Assembly (NCBI GenBank): GCA_043806215.1
Contig: JAZDHD010000402.1
Span: 10,140-74,139 of the forward strand
Origin: JAVHLK01 sp043806215
GTDB taxonomy: Bacteria; Desulfobacterota; Desulfomonilia; Desulfomonilales; Desulfomonilaceae
DNA length: 64,000 nt
Direction of reading: 5' to 3'
Positions 53,387-61,584 of this stretch are shown here, in pieces (position 1 is the stretch's first letter; every line of letters begins with the position of its first letter). Under the pieces are notes generated by a model. The model saw nothing but the letters and a program-made list of their open reading frames with translations. It did no database searches and had not been told where the DNA came from. The translations under genes and the position numbers were made by a program.

Positions 53387-54121
53387 CTACCGGCCGCCCT
53401 GGAGGCTCGAAGCCTTTGCAGCGGTCTTGGGGAGCTGAATGAGGTAACGCACACGAAGGGTTTCCTCCAAAGGATCCGTGGTCTCGATCTTTGCAACGCC
53501 GATGCAATATCGGCGTTCGGTGTTCTTGACCGGTATCGACATCTCGAAACGAACCGAATCACCCGGTGGGACGACGACATCCCGAGGGGTCAAGCGGATG
53601 CCGTCCGGTTTACCGTTCTCCGGAGATTTCAACGTTATCGGCTCTGTCCAGTGATTCGTTGCCGTCAGCCGAAGCGTCGCCCTTTCCTTCATTTCCTTCA
53701 GTGCCACGGCGACCGACTGCGGCTGGATGCTTATGTGGCGAATGACGGTATAAACCAACTTGAGCCGCACCTCCGGACGCCCTGGATCGTTGGATTTCAC
53801 CGTGATCGTGTTGCCGTGCCGGCCGGGCGGCAATCCGTCGGTGTGGATTTGTGCGGTGACCGTGCTCGATGAACCCGGACCGACCTCACGGTCGCCTCGA
53901 ATCCCCTTTGTGCACCCACAGTCGGAATCAAGCCGTTTGATTATGAGCTTTTGATCGCCGCTGTTCGTGAATTTCAGTTCGATTGTCGGCGAAGTCCCGT
54001 GATTGACTTCTCCGAAGTCGTGCATCTCCGATTCGAAGCTGATTTTGGGGCCGGCTCCCCCCAGGGCAACGCCGGTACACATGATCAAGTTCAACAGGAC
54101 AACAAGTATTCTCTTCACCAT
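53387..54121 (-). CDS. Exported DUF1573-domain protein
   Basis: A 244-residue protein with an N-terminal signal (ILVVLLNLIMCTGVALGG). It has the DUF1573 pattern FESEMHDFGEVNHGTSPTIELKFTNSGDQKLIIKRLDSDCGCT, an immunoglobulin-like fold related to ASPM/SPD-2/hydin domains, and a second beta domain after residue 130. It is probably periplasmic or outer-surface; the role in this family is structural or unknown. AGGAAAAGGA stands before the ATG. It diverges from the LysR gene with 150 bases between starts. Confidence 0.82.
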   Translation of the reverse strand: MVKRILVVLLNLIMCTGVALGGAGPKISFESEMHDFGEVNHGTSPTIELKFTNSGDQKLIIKRLDSDCGCTKGIRGDREVGPGSSSTVTAQIHTDGLPPGRHGNTITVKSNDPGRPEVRLKLVYTVIRHISIQPQSVAVALKEMKERATLRLTATNHWTEPITLKSPENGKPDGIRLTPRDVVVPPGDSVRFEMSIPVKNTERRYCIGVAKIETTDPLEETLRVRYLIQLPKTAAKASSLQGGR

Positions 54122-54271
54122 GGCATCCTTTTCCTTTCGTATACGGTGGGAAACGCAGTCTCGGTTGACAGTGGGCCGTACGCTGCCGTAATCTCTAACC
54201 GATCACCAAAACCGGGTCAAACGGTACGTTTTGGCCATACCAATCGACAATTTCGAACGCTCAGGAAAACA

Positions 54272-55168
54272 ATGGAACTCCGACAACTCAAAACCTTCCG
54301 GACCGTAGCCACACTGCTCAGTTTCAATCGGGCCGCGGACATCCTCAACTATGCCCAGTCAACGGTATCCGCCCAGATCCGCGGCCTCGAGGATGATCTC
54401 GGGGTGCGTCTATTCGACCGATTGGGCAAACGTATCGTATTGACCGAAGCGGGCGAGCTGCTGGCGCAATACGCACAGAAGATGCTGGACATTGAAGCGG
54501 AAACTCTCGCGGAAGTGAGGAACAGGAAGCAGCCCCACGGTTCGTTGACCATCAGGATGCCCCAGACGGTGGGCATGTACTATCTGCCCACCATACTGAG
54601 CCGATTTCAGAGACAATTCCCCAGGGTTGGGTTTCACTTCCACCAGTGCGCGTTCCACAACCTCGAACATGAACTTCAGACGGGCACCACTGATTTGGGA
54701 TTTCTCCTCGCGGAATCCATCACCTCGCCCAACCTGGTTGCCGAACCGCTCCGTTTCGAACCTCTCGTCTTGGCGGCCAACCCGGACAATGTCTTGGCCG
54801 GAAGACCGCACATTTCACTCCATGATCTGGAGGATCAACCGCTCTTTCTTGCACTTGCGGACTGCGGCTATCGGATGATGTTCGAACGCGTCCTTGCGGA
54901 AAACAGGGTCGAGCCGCAGACAATCCTGGAATTCAGCAGTATCGAGTGCATGAAGGAATCGGTAAAGGCCGGACGGGGGGTGACCATCCTTCCGGAGATA
55001 GCGGTCCGTGGGGAGATCGAACAGGGCACACTTGTGCAACTCCCCTTGATGGACGAGCCCTTGGAAAGTGCGGTCCTCATGATATGGCACAAAGACAAGT
55101 GGATGTCCCCGACGCTCCGGGCCTTCATGGACGAGGCCCGTGCAGTGATGGGCGCGGGGATTCGTTGA
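54272..55168 (+). CDS. LysR-family transcriptional regulator
   Basis: A 298-residue regulator. The N-terminal helix-turn-helix is MELRQLKTFRTVATLLSFNRAADILNYAQSTVSAQIRGLEDDLGVRLFDR in pieces, with the family's linker helix and an effector domain from about residue 90 (GSLTIRMPQTVGMYYLPTILSRF, VTILPEIAVRGEI). ATG 54272 has CAGGAAAACA before it; the frame upstream is non-coding. Divergent from the DUF1573 gene, which is the positional candidate for a target. The inducer is unknown. Confidence 0.92.
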   Translation: MELRQLKTFRTVATLLSFNRAADILNYAQSTVSAQIRGLEDDLGVRLFDRLGKRIVLTEAGELLAQYAQKMLDIEAETLAEVRNRKQPHGSLTIRMPQTVGMYYLPTILSRFQRQFPRVGFHFHQCAFHNLEHELQTGTTDLGFLLAESITSPNLVAEPLRFEPLVLAANPDNVLAGRPHISLHDLEDQPLFLALADCGYRMMFERVLAENRVEPQTILEFSSIECMKESVKAGRGVTILPEIAVRGEIEQGTLVQLPLMDEPLESAVLMIWHKDKWMSPTLRAFMDEARAVMGAGIR

Positions 55169-55260
55169 GCTTCCGGTCCCGGTTTTTTGGTGTAAGTCCG
55201 AATCGGTATCACTTGACAGGAGAACCATCCGACGTTAGCATTGTCACACCATCCAGAGAC

Positions 55261-55346
55261 GGAGGGATGGCCGAGCGGTTTAAGGCGGCGGTCTTGAAAA
55301 CCGTTGATCGAAAGATCCGGGGGTTCGAATCCCTCTCCCTCCGCCA
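55261..55346 (+). tRNA. tRNA-Ser(UGA)
   Basis: 86 bases including encoded CCA. Acceptor stem GGAGGGA pairs with TCCCTCC; D arm GCCGAGCGGTTTAAGGCGG; anticodon loop CTTGAAA gives anticodon TGA (reads UCA-type codons); a class II variable arm follows; T arm GGGGGTTCGAATCCCTC carries the GTTCGAATC loop. Discriminator base G and the long variable arm fit serine. Confidence 0.95.
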
Positions 55347-55390
55347 TAGAATCAGCGATTTCCCGTTCATAATTCGGTGAAGCGAGCGCA

Positions 55391-55615
55391 TCAGGCAACA
55401 GGCGGAACCGCTCCGAAGCACGGGAAATTACGGCCCTTCCGGTTTGGCGTCAATGTCGGCCGTCCCTGAGAAAACATGAGAAGACTGGGCATAAATACCC
55501 ATATTTCAAGCCTGACCTCTCTCTCGCTCAAACGCTGCATGAGAGCCCTGTGCTTCTGGAGTGTCTGTTCGTTTAGACCTAACCGCCGAGCCAGGTCGGG
55601 CACTGTTAAGATCAT
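55391..55615 (-). CDS. Possible small helix-turn-helix protein
   Basis: A 74-residue frame. Its start (MILTVPDLARRLGLNEQTLQKHRALM) looks like a MerR/excisionase-type helix-turn-helix, with the rest nondescript. It begins seven bases after the stop of the Cys-rich membrane-protein gene on the same strand, so it could be translationally coupled, but no clear ribosome site is visible. It may be real or a chance frame. Confidence 0.35.
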   Translation of the reverse strand: MILTVPDLARRLGLNEQTLQKHRALMQRLSEREVRLEIWVFMPSLLMFSQGRPTLTPNRKGRNFPCFGAVPPVA

Positions 55616-55622
55616 TACGGTT

Positions 55623-56405
55623 TCAGTCTTTGCCCGCTTCTCCCAGCTTATAGCCGTGCCTGATCCAAGCCTCCTTCATTTCCGGGTTTATATTGAGATA
55701 GGCGTCAACCAGATCTTTGGGGACTTTATTGAGGGGACAGGAGAAGTTTACGCATCTCGGACAATTATTTGCCCGCAACACAGCTAGGAATTGGATTCCG
55801 CATACAGTTACTGCAAAACACATCCCGATCATTCCGAGCAGGGCCGCGAGTCCAAAAGCCTGATAATTTGTCGCTATGTAGTAAATTCCGTAGCCTGTCC
55901 ATCCTATCGGCCAAACGAGGGCCGGAATAATGAAAAGAAGGTAAACCACAACGAATTGCTCTACCCTGTTCAACGGCCTGGGATCATATTTCCACCACTT
56001 AGGCATCCACCTCAAGGCCCAGCAGGTAAGAGTCTTTTTATCGTCGGTGAAGAATGGGCAATGCCTGCAGAGAACGAACGATTCAAGCCCGAGCGGCCAG
56101 ATAATTACAATCCAAGCCCATATGGCCATGCTCCACCAATTGCCTGTAATGACCCCTAGAATGATAAACGCGCACATCATTATGAGGACCTGAGGTGTTT
56201 GGATAAGGCCCATTATGAAATTATATTCTTTGGGATCCCATCTGCAGGCAAGAGGGCCGTGCAGCCTACAGTCCCTTTCGGCACAATTCGACTCAGGCAG
56301 CCACGTACATGCCACAGGCGAAGCCTTACCTTCTCTTTTGCTTTCATGATCCGGTGTGGCAGCGCTTTTCGAACGCTGACGAGCTGTTTCTCCGTATTCA
56401 GTCAC
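55623..56405 (-). CDS. Cys-rich four-span membrane protein, unrecognised
   Basis: A 260-residue protein. GTG 56405 has TAGGAGG six bases upstream. An N-terminal cytoplasmic part has four cysteines (CTWLPESNCAERDCRLHGPLAC). Hydrophobic spans follow at about 68-88, 90-112, 148-175 and 184-210. Between and after them are further cysteine groups: CRHCPFF with a later C, and a C-terminal CPRCVNFSCPLNKVP. The ten or so Cys residues in CxxC-like groups suggest metal or cluster binding at a membrane. I do not recognise the family. It is followed by the small helix-turn-helix frame and then the tRNA-Ser. Confidence 0.7.
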   Translation of the reverse strand: MTEYGETARQRSKSAATPDHESKREGKASPVACTWLPESNCAERDCRLHGPLACRWDPKEYNFIMGLIQTPQVLIMMCAFIILGVITGNWWSMAIWAWIVIIWPLGLESFVLCRHCPFFTDDKKTLTCWALRWMPKWWKYDPRPLNRVEQFVVVYLLFIIPALVWPIGWTGYGIYYIATNYQAFGLAALLGMIGMCFAVTVCGIQFLAVLRANNCPRCVNFSCPLNKVPKDLVDAYLNINPEMKEAWIRHGYKLGEAGKD

Positions 56406-56783
56406 GTTTCCCTCCTACTATTTCGCTAACGCACAATTCTCCCCTTTCCTGCCGTATTGGAGATATCTGACGGGGACTTGGGGCTTGGCACCGTGCCTCT
56501 GAGGGACAGGAAGCCTCAGCATGGCCCTCCCGCAGGCAATTATGCGGCGGTCTTGCCGTTCTGCCAGTTCTGGAACGCGTGAGAGGTTCAGAGATCCGTC
56601 AGTGTGCGGAGTGTGCCACGGTACCAGCAAGAGACAAAACCGTCGTCATCTTTATGAAGAAGCCTTCTTTATCCAGCCCCTGATCGTATATCACCTTCCG
56701 TGGCTGCGTCAACAGTTTTTCCAGCGCGCTCGCCACCCGAACACCACACGGTAATATGGAGCCAGTAACCGGCTAAGTTAAGT
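56406..56783. other. Gene-free spacer beside the IS200-type element
   Basis: About 380 bases with no supported gene; frames of 70 and 77 codons on the two strands have no ribosome site and resemble nothing I know. Confidence 0.4.
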
Positions 56784-57400
56784 GACCCCCGGCAAAGCCG
56801 GGGGCATACTCCTGTTAGCCCCTCAAAGGGGCCTGTTCATGAGCCCCCTGAAGGGGGCTTCTCCGCATGGAACATGTTGAGCTGTTCGAGGCGTCGGTCT
56901 TCCGCCTCCTGGTCCCGAATGTACTTTCTGACCGACTCTTCGTCCAATCCCACGGTGGAGACGTAATATCCGCGTGCCCAGAAGCTTTCCCCCGTGAAAT
57001 TCCGCTTCTTCGCCGTGAAGTTCCTTGCGATTGAGATTGCGCTCTTGCCCTTGATGTAACCGATCACACTCGATACTGCGAACTTTGGTGGAATACTGAC
57101 GCACATGTGGACATGATCCGAGCACAGATGACCCTCCACGATCTTTGACTCCTTCTGACGAGCCAACTCATGAAAAATCTCCCCAAGGTGCTTTCTGATG
57201 ACCCCATAAATCTGTTTCCTGCGCCGCTTGGGGATGAAAACCACATGGTACTTGCAATCCCATTTGGTGTGGTTTAGGCTTTGATAGTCCTTCATCATAA
57301 CCTCCCAGAACTCAAACTTGGTGTATTCTGGGAGGTTTCCCACTACTGCCTCACACGGTCAAACCTTGGCGAGTCACCCCGGCAAAGCCGGGGGCTTACC
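56784..57400 (-). mobile_element. IS200/IS605-type insertion element
   Basis: A single transposase gene lies between two hairpin-forming copies of nearly the same sequence: cccccggcaaagccggggg at 56786-56804 and ccccggcaaagccgggg at 57377-57393, each preceded by agtgac or agtcac and followed by cat or ctt. IS200-group elements have such subterminal hairpins recognised by the Y1 transposase. A further hairpin gcccctcaaaggggc (56818-56832) lies just after the transposase stop. Exact ends are not determined. Confidence 0.7.
56837..57298 (-). CDS. tnpA: IS200-family Y1 transposase
   Basis: A 153-residue transposase when started at ATG 57298. LNHTKWDCKYHVVFIPKRRRKQIYG is the N-terminal strand typical of IS200 TnpA; the HUH metal-binding motif is HVH in DHVHMCVSIP; the nucleophile Tyr lies in the helix after VIGYIKGKS. 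The ORF is intact and full length for the family, so the element could still be active. Longer frames upstream of ATG 57298 are less likely. No TnpB is present. Function: single-strand peel-and-paste transposition. Confidence 0.9.
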   Translation of the reverse strand: MMKDYQSLNHTKWDCKYHVVFIPKRRRKQIYGVIRKHLGEIFHELARQKESKIVEGHLCSDHVHMCVSIPPKFAVSSVIGYIKGKSAISIARNFTAKKRNFTGESFWARGYYVSTVGLDEESVRKYIRDQEAEDRRLEQLNMFHAEKPPSGGS

Positions 57401-57440
57401 GATTTGTTGGTTACTTGGACTTGCGACGACATTGAGGATC

Positions 57441-57505
57441 GTGTCGGGGGCAGCCTTGACACATTGATATTTGAGTCTATGGTAGGCTCATGGAACGGAG
57501 GGCAC
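57441..57505 (+). repeat. Direct repeat flanking MntA/HepT, left copy
   Basis: About 65 bases starting gtgtcgggggcagccttgac and running through the first codons of a transposase remnant. The right copy lies exactly 900 bases further on, at 58341-58405. Confidence 0.7.
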
Positions 57506-57560
57506 GCATTCACTTACCCGGCGCTGTGTATCAGGTGATGCTCCGCGGGAGTCCGCATGG
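57490..57560 (+). pseudogene. 5' remnant of REP-associated (Y1-type) transposase
   Basis: Reads MERRARIHLPGAVYQVMLRG, the characteristic start of REP-associated tyrosine transposases, then loses similarity after about 20 codons. Only this N-terminal piece is left; the MntA gene begins 45 bases later. A second, more decayed start (ATGGCACGG followed by a stop) lies in the right repeat copy. Confidence 0.65.
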
Positions 57561-57604
57561 GTTGAACGCCAATCCCGTGCGTCCCCGGCAGGCGAGGCAC
57601 AACG

Positions 57605-57898
57605 ATGACCTGCGATGAAATCCTGAAAAAGCTGGAAGAAAATCGTGAAACCGTCAAGGGCTTCAGCGTTCGCCGCCTGGGCATATTTGGTTCGTACGCC
57701 CGCGGTGAGCAAAACGCGGCCAGCGACATAGATTTTCTTGTAGAGTTTGAGCGTCCCACCTTCAAAAACTATTTTGGCCTCAAATTCTTCTTGGAAGAAC
57801 TTTTTGACTGTAAGGTGGACTTGGCCTTCCACGACACGATTAAGCCGCGAATTCGCAACACGATTCTGGAGGAGACAGTCTATGCCGAGGGACTATAG
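57605..57898 (+). CDS. mntA: MntA-type nucleotidyltransferase antitoxin
   Basis: A 97-residue minimal nucleotidyltransferase. GIFGSYARGEQNAASDIDFLVEF carries the GS-x10-D-x-D catalytic motif, with a third Asp in KVDLAFHD. MntA proteins neutralise HepT by AMP-transfer to a Tyr near the toxin's active site. The length fits the antitoxin class. GAGG precedes the ATG, and the gene overlaps hepT by 17 bases. The pair is bounded by transposase-leader repeats, which points to arrival by mobile DNA. Confidence 0.9.
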   Translation: MTCDEILKKLEENRETVKGFSVRRLGIFGSYARGEQNAASDIDFLVEFERPTFKNYFGLKFFLEELFDCKVDLAFHDTIKPRIRNTILEETVYAEGL

Positions 57899-58223
57899 GC
57901 TCTATATGGATGATATTCTTGAGTCTTGCCAAAAGATCCGACAGTTCACACACGGAGTGTCTTTCCAGGAATTCAAAGAAGACGTCATGGTGCAAGATGC
58001 AGTCATGAGAAATTTCGAGATAATCGGCGAAGCGGTCAATCACTTGCCGGACCAAATCAAGTCTCTCTATCATGATGTCGAATTGGCTGACATCGTTGGA
58101 TTTCGCAATATTCTGGCTCACGGATATTTCGAGATTAAGTTGGAAACCGTCTGGTCGGCAATCGAAGAAGGATTGCCCGATCTCGAACAACAGACCAAAG
58201 CACTTCTGGGCGAGGAATCTTGA
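57882..58223 (+). CDS. hepT: HepT-type (DUF86) RNase toxin
   Basis: A 113-residue all-helical protein. RNILAHGY near residue 83 is the R-x4-H-x-Y motif of HEPN RNases, with the Tyr as the site modified by MntA. ATG 57882 overlaps the mntA end and has GGAGG nine bases upstream; the frame further 5' belongs to another reading. Intact and of typical length, so a functional toxin-antitoxin pair is likely. Confidence 0.9.
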   Translation: MPRDYRLYMDDILESCQKIRQFTHGVSFQEFKEDVMVQDAVMRNFEIIGEAVNHLPDQIKSLYHDVELADIVGFRNILAHGYFEIKLETVWSAIEEGLPDLEQQTKALLGEES

Positions 58224-58340
58224 TGCTTATCCCCTACGTCATAGATAACTAAGCCTCACGCGCAAGAGCGGCGTATCTCTCGCCCTTGGGCGCCTTGGTC
58301 TTTTCCACCATCTCCAATACCCCTTCACGGAGCTTCTTGC

Positions 58341-58405
58341 GTGTCGGGGTCAGCCTTGATATATTGGTATTTGTGCGTATGGCAGGCTTATGGCACGGTG
58401 AGCAC
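58341..58405 (+). repeat. Direct repeat flanking MntA/HepT, right copy
   Basis: Starts gtgtcggggtcagccttgat and matches the left copy through tatggcaggcttatggcacgg with scattered substitutions. The transposase start codons inside are interrupted by a stop. Confidence 0.7.
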
Positions 58406-58467
58406 GGAAATCGGGATCTTGTCATTGATCCGGGAAGGCGCGGTCACAAGAAGGCCGCCCTCCCCCG

Positions 58468-59061
58468 CTACATTGTTTCTCCGTCCTCCCGCACCTGGTA
58501 CTCCCGGTAGAAGCGGTAGAAATAGTCGACACCTGACCAGATGGTCAATACCAGGGCAATGTAGATAAGAATCGTGCCGATCACGTGGAAATTGACGGGA
58601 ATCACGATCTTGTATGTGTAATGGATCATCAGGGGAATGATCGCGGCAAACTGGAAAACGGCCTTGAGTTTCCCCGCCGGGCTCGGCTTGAGCGTGGTGT
58701 CCCACGCTTTGGTGGTCGCCCGCAGTGCGCTCACAGCCACTTCCCGGGTGATGATCAGCATGACGATCCACGCGTCGACACGGTCCAGTGCAATCAACAT
58801 GATGAGTGAAGCCGTGACCAAGACCTTGTCCGCGATGGGGTCGAGGAAACGCCCGAAGGACGACTCCACATTGAACCGCCTCGCGATGAATCCGTCGAAG
58901 AAATCCGTAAGAGACGCGATCAAGAAGATGAAGGCCGCCAGAGCGGACCAGAATTTTCCGGGGAAGAACAAAAGGACGACTATGGGAGGGACGAGAACCA
59001 GTCGCCCGAGCGTGAGAAAGTTGGGAACGTATTTGGTCATGTGTGCCCGATCTTGTATCAT
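58468..59061 (-). CDS. pgsA: CDP-diacylglycerol-glycerol-3-phosphate 3-phosphatidyltransferase
   Basis: A 197-residue membrane enzyme that makes phosphatidylglycerol phosphate. The CDP-alcohol phosphotransferase motif is LTDFFDGFIARRFNVESSFGRFLDPIADK, read in pieces as D-G-x2-A-R-x8-G-x3-D-x3-D. Around it are five or six hydrophobic spans. The ATG at 59061 overlaps the transglycosylase stop (ATGA) and has GGAAAG close upstream; an ATG seven codons later is an alternative. Fits the family length. Confidence 0.93.
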   Translation of the reverse strand: MIQDRAHMTKYVPNFLTLGRLVLVPPIVVLLFFPGKFWSALAAFIFLIASLTDFFDGFIARRFNVESSFGRFLDPIADKVLVTASLIMLIALDRVDAWIVMLIITREVAVSALRATTKAWDTTLKPSPAGKLKAVFQFAAIIPLMIHYTYKIVIPVNFHVIGTILIYIALVLTIWSGVDYFYRFYREYQVREDGETM

Positions 59062-59681
59062 GAGCTTTCCGCAACCCGCAGGTTCGGGTTTTTCTTGAAA
59101 GCCTTGTAGTAACGAAGAACCTTTCTTACGTAGTTGATGGTTTCGCGATACGGAGGGATGCCGGCATACTTCTCGACGTTTCCCGGACCCGCGTTGTACG
59201 CGGCCAATGCCAAACGGAGGTCGCCGTAGGACGCCATGAGGCCCTTTATGTACTTGACTCCTCCGATAATATTCTCTCTGGGATCGAAGGGACGCGTTAC
59301 GTTGAGGTCCCTGGCCGTCCCCGGCATGAGCTGCATGAGCCCCTGCGCACCCTTGGAGGAAATCGCCTTGGGATCGCAGTTGGACTCGGCCCTGATTATC
59401 GCCTTGACCAGACTTGCTTCTATGTCATACTTTTCCGATATTTCCGTTATGATTTCGTCAAGGCTCTTGGGTTTTCCGGCTTTTTTCATGAACCGTACAA
59501 CCGGTTGGAATCCCGATTCGGTCATGTAGAAGATCCACCCCGGCCCCGAGGGCCTGTTGGTGAACTCCCTGTGACCGTCCTTGTGGGTTCGGACATAAAT
59601 GTCCGCCACGGCCAACGACGGCATCAGAACAAGTAAGAGAGCGATACAGAGTACCGTGATCTCCGTCTTGCCGGCAACCAT
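59058..59681 (-). CDS. Lytic transglycosylase (SLT domain)
   Basis: A 207-residue exported murein hydrolase. ATG 59681 has GGAGG six bases upstream. A signal peptide (TEITVLCIALLLVLMPSLAVA) is followed by a short DUF4124-like segment (DIYVRTHKDGHREFTN) and then the SLT domain: catalytic Glu in IIRAESNCDPKAISSKGAQGLMQLMPGTA, ending with ALAAYNAGPGNVEKYAGIPPY. It cleaves peptidoglycan glycan strands in the periplasm. It lies between the receiver-PAS-kinase gene and pgsA on the same strand. Confidence 0.92.
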   Translation of the reverse strand: MVAGKTEITVLCIALLLVLMPSLAVADIYVRTHKDGHREFTNRPSGPGWIFYMTESGFQPVVRFMKKAGKPKSLDEIITEISEKYDIEASLVKAIIRAESNCDPKAISSKGAQGLMQLMPGTARDLNVTRPFDPRENIIGGVKYIKGLMASYGDLRLALAAYNAGPGNVEKYAGIPPYRETINYVRKVLRYYKAFKKNPNLRVAESS

Positions 59682-59771
59682 GTGCGCCTCCATACCTTTC
59701 AAGTCAACAAGAGAGAAAACCGTCCGTGAGTTTCGCTCAATCCCATCGTACCTTCGTCGTTCATCCGTTTA

Positions 59772-61304
59772 TCACACTACGGGCCTCCCCCGTGAAGCCG
59801 TTTCCCATGGGTGGAGGCCGGTCATGAGCCGCTCCACGGGCAAGAATACCTCGAAGGTGGTGCCCTTCCCGAGTTCGGAAAACACGTTCACCGTGCCTCT
59901 GTGCTCTTCGACGAGGAGATACACCTTGCTCAAGCCCATCCCCGCGCCGGCGGTCTTGGATGTGAAGAAGGGGTTGAAAACTTCGGTCAAGTCTCCTTCA
60001 TAGATTCCGACGCCGGTATCGGTGAATGCAAGCGAGACGGCGGAATGCAGGTTCTTGATTGCAACCGTAAGCCTCCCTCCGGAAGGCATGGCCTCATAGG
60101 CATTGAGGATGAGATTGTAGAACACCTCCTCCAATGCGGTCGGGTCGGCATTGATCTGAGGCAGATCGTCGTCTGCATTCAATTTGAACGTTACCGAACC
60201 GCTCCGTTCCGGGGAGAGTTTCTCGCGGGCCCTGTCTCCGGCACGTTCTACCAACGGGACAATATCGGTCTTGGCGAACTCAAACGTGTAAAACTTGGAG
60301 AACCGGACGTAGGCCTCGATCTCTTTGACCATGGATTCCAACCGGCCCACGTCGTCAAGGATGATTTGCGTGTACCTCGCGCATGTGGGATCGTCCGAAG
60401 TCTTCTTTCGAAGACGACGGGCGAAACCTCCCAGTGAGGTCAGGCAGTTCCTGACCTCGTGTGCGATGCCTTCCACCACTTTGCCCAGCGAGGCCAGCTT
60501 TTCGGATTGCTTGAGACGTCTCTCGACTTCATACAGCCTGGAGAGGTCGGCCACCACGAGAACGATTCCCCGTACACGACCGTTTTCCTTGATCACCGAG
60601 GTGGACAGATAGCCCGGAAAGGTTCCCTTGTCCTTCTTCCTGAAGTGAAATTCACCCTCTATCTTTCCCGCACGGACCGTATCCTTTACCAGATCCCGGT
60701 AAAGAAGCGTCCGGGCTTCTCCCCGTACGAGAAAATGGATATCCTGGCCCAGCAGTTCCTCCGCGGCGTATCCCCACAGGCCCGCAGCAGCCCGGTTGAT
60801 GAATTGAATCCGGCCCATGGCATCGGTAGTGATGAGCGCTTCGTTGATTATCGTGGTCAGGTGGGCAAGGTACTTCTCACCGCGGCGGACCTTGTTCTTG
60901 AGTCTGATGTTCTCTTCATCGGTGCGTCGTCGTTCGAGGAGCTTGAGTGACAGGGAAACCACATCCGCGACTCCAAAGGGCTTGCTCAAATAGTCGTCCG
61001 CGCCGAGTTTCATCGCCTCAACGGCGGTCCGTTCCGTACCGGCCCCGGTCATGACGATCACGAGGGTCCGCGGTGATTTCTCCTTTATGAAGCGCAGCAC
61101 CTCAATCCCGTCCGCCTTCGGCATATGAACGTCTATGAGCACCACGTCGGGCTTCTGCCTGAGAAAGACTCCCTTGCACTGAACCCCGTCAAAAGCCTGA
61201 AAAACATCGAAGCCGTTCTCTTCGAACACATCCCGCAACATGTTGTTCAAGATTTCGGAGTCGTCTGCAATCAGTATTTTTGCGTTCTCGATGCCGGCAT
61301 TCAT
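59772..61304 (-). CDS. Receiver-PAS-histidine kinase hybrid
   Basis: A 510-residue soluble protein in which the receiver comes first: ADDSE, Asp in VVLIDVHMPK, Lys in SKPFG (residues 8-125). Then a coiled linker, a PAS domain (INEALITTDAMGRIQFINRAAAGLWGY, about 145-265), His in VEGIAHEVRNCLTSL, NLILNAYEAM, DTGVGI and GAGMGLSKVY. Receiver-first kinases usually sit downstream of another kinase in a relay. ATG start with AGGGAT upstream. Six bases separate it from the YHS-protein gene, so it probably ends the dapA-folK transcript. Confidence 0.92.
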   Translation of the reverse strand: MNAGIENAKILIADDSEILNNMLRDVFEENGFDVFQAFDGVQCKGVFLRQKPDVVLIDVHMPKADGIEVLRFIKEKSPRTLVIVMTGAGTERTAVEAMKLGADDYLSKPFGVADVVSLSLKLLERRRTDEENIRLKNKVRRGEKYLAHLTTIINEALITTDAMGRIQFINRAAAGLWGYAAEELLGQDIHFLVRGEARTLLYRDLVKDTVRAGKIEGEFHFRKKDKGTFPGYLSTSVIKENGRVRGIVLVVADLSRLYEVERRLKQSEKLASLGKVVEGIAHEVRNCLTSLGGFARRLRKKTSDDPTCARYTQIILDDVGRLESMVKEIEAYVRFSKFYTFEFAKTDIVPLVERAGDRAREKLSPERSGSVTFKLNADDDLPQINADPTALEEVFYNLILNAYEAMPSGGRLTVAIKNLHSAVSLAFTDTGVGIYEGDLTEVFNPFFTSKTAGAGMGLSKVYLLVEEHRGTVNVFSELGKGTTFEVFLPVERLMTGLHPWETASRGRPVV

Positions 61305-61310
61305 CTCGGG

Positions 61311-61577
61311 TTATCCCTGATCATCGATGAATTTCCTTCGACACTCCGCTGAACAGAAATGGAATTCCTTGCCCTTTACCACGGCAGTGACCGAATCGTT
61401 TTCCGTGACGTAGAGTCCGCACACCGGATCTCTCACCATCTCGTTGACTCCCGCACGGTCACGGGAAATAGCCGGGTCCCGGCGCTGCGGGAGCGACTTC
61501 AGAAACTTGCGTACCCATAAGAAAGCCCTCACTCCGGCATAAACCAAGCCGGCGAGAAGGAGCAACCGTACGAACAT
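61311..61577 (-). CDS. Small YHS-type membrane protein
   Basis: An 88-residue protein. ATG 61577 begins one hydrophobic span (FVRLLLLAGLVYAGVRAFLW), then a basic linker and a small cysteine domain: VRDPVCGLYVTENDSVTAVVKGKEFHFCSAECRRKF, the YHS/PP0621-type pattern with C-x(n)-FCS-x-EC that binds a metal in relatives. Probable membrane-anchored metal-binding protein. It starts seven bases beyond the folK stop. Family function unclear. Confidence 0.72.
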   Translation of the reverse strand: MFVRLLLLAGLVYAGVRAFLWVRKFLKSLPQRRDPAISRDRAGVNEMVRDPVCGLYVTENDSVTAVVKGKEFHFCSAECRRKFIDDQG

Positions 61578-61584
61578 CGTATTC

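Noticed and set aside
53951..54271. 107-codon N-terminal extension of the LysR regulator
   Set aside because: It is antisense to the DUF1573 gene, and the family start (MELRQL) is at 54272 with its own ribosome site.
56418..56754. Small frames on both strands beside the IS200-type element
   Set aside because: Neither has a ribosome site or resembles a known protein; they overlap each other.
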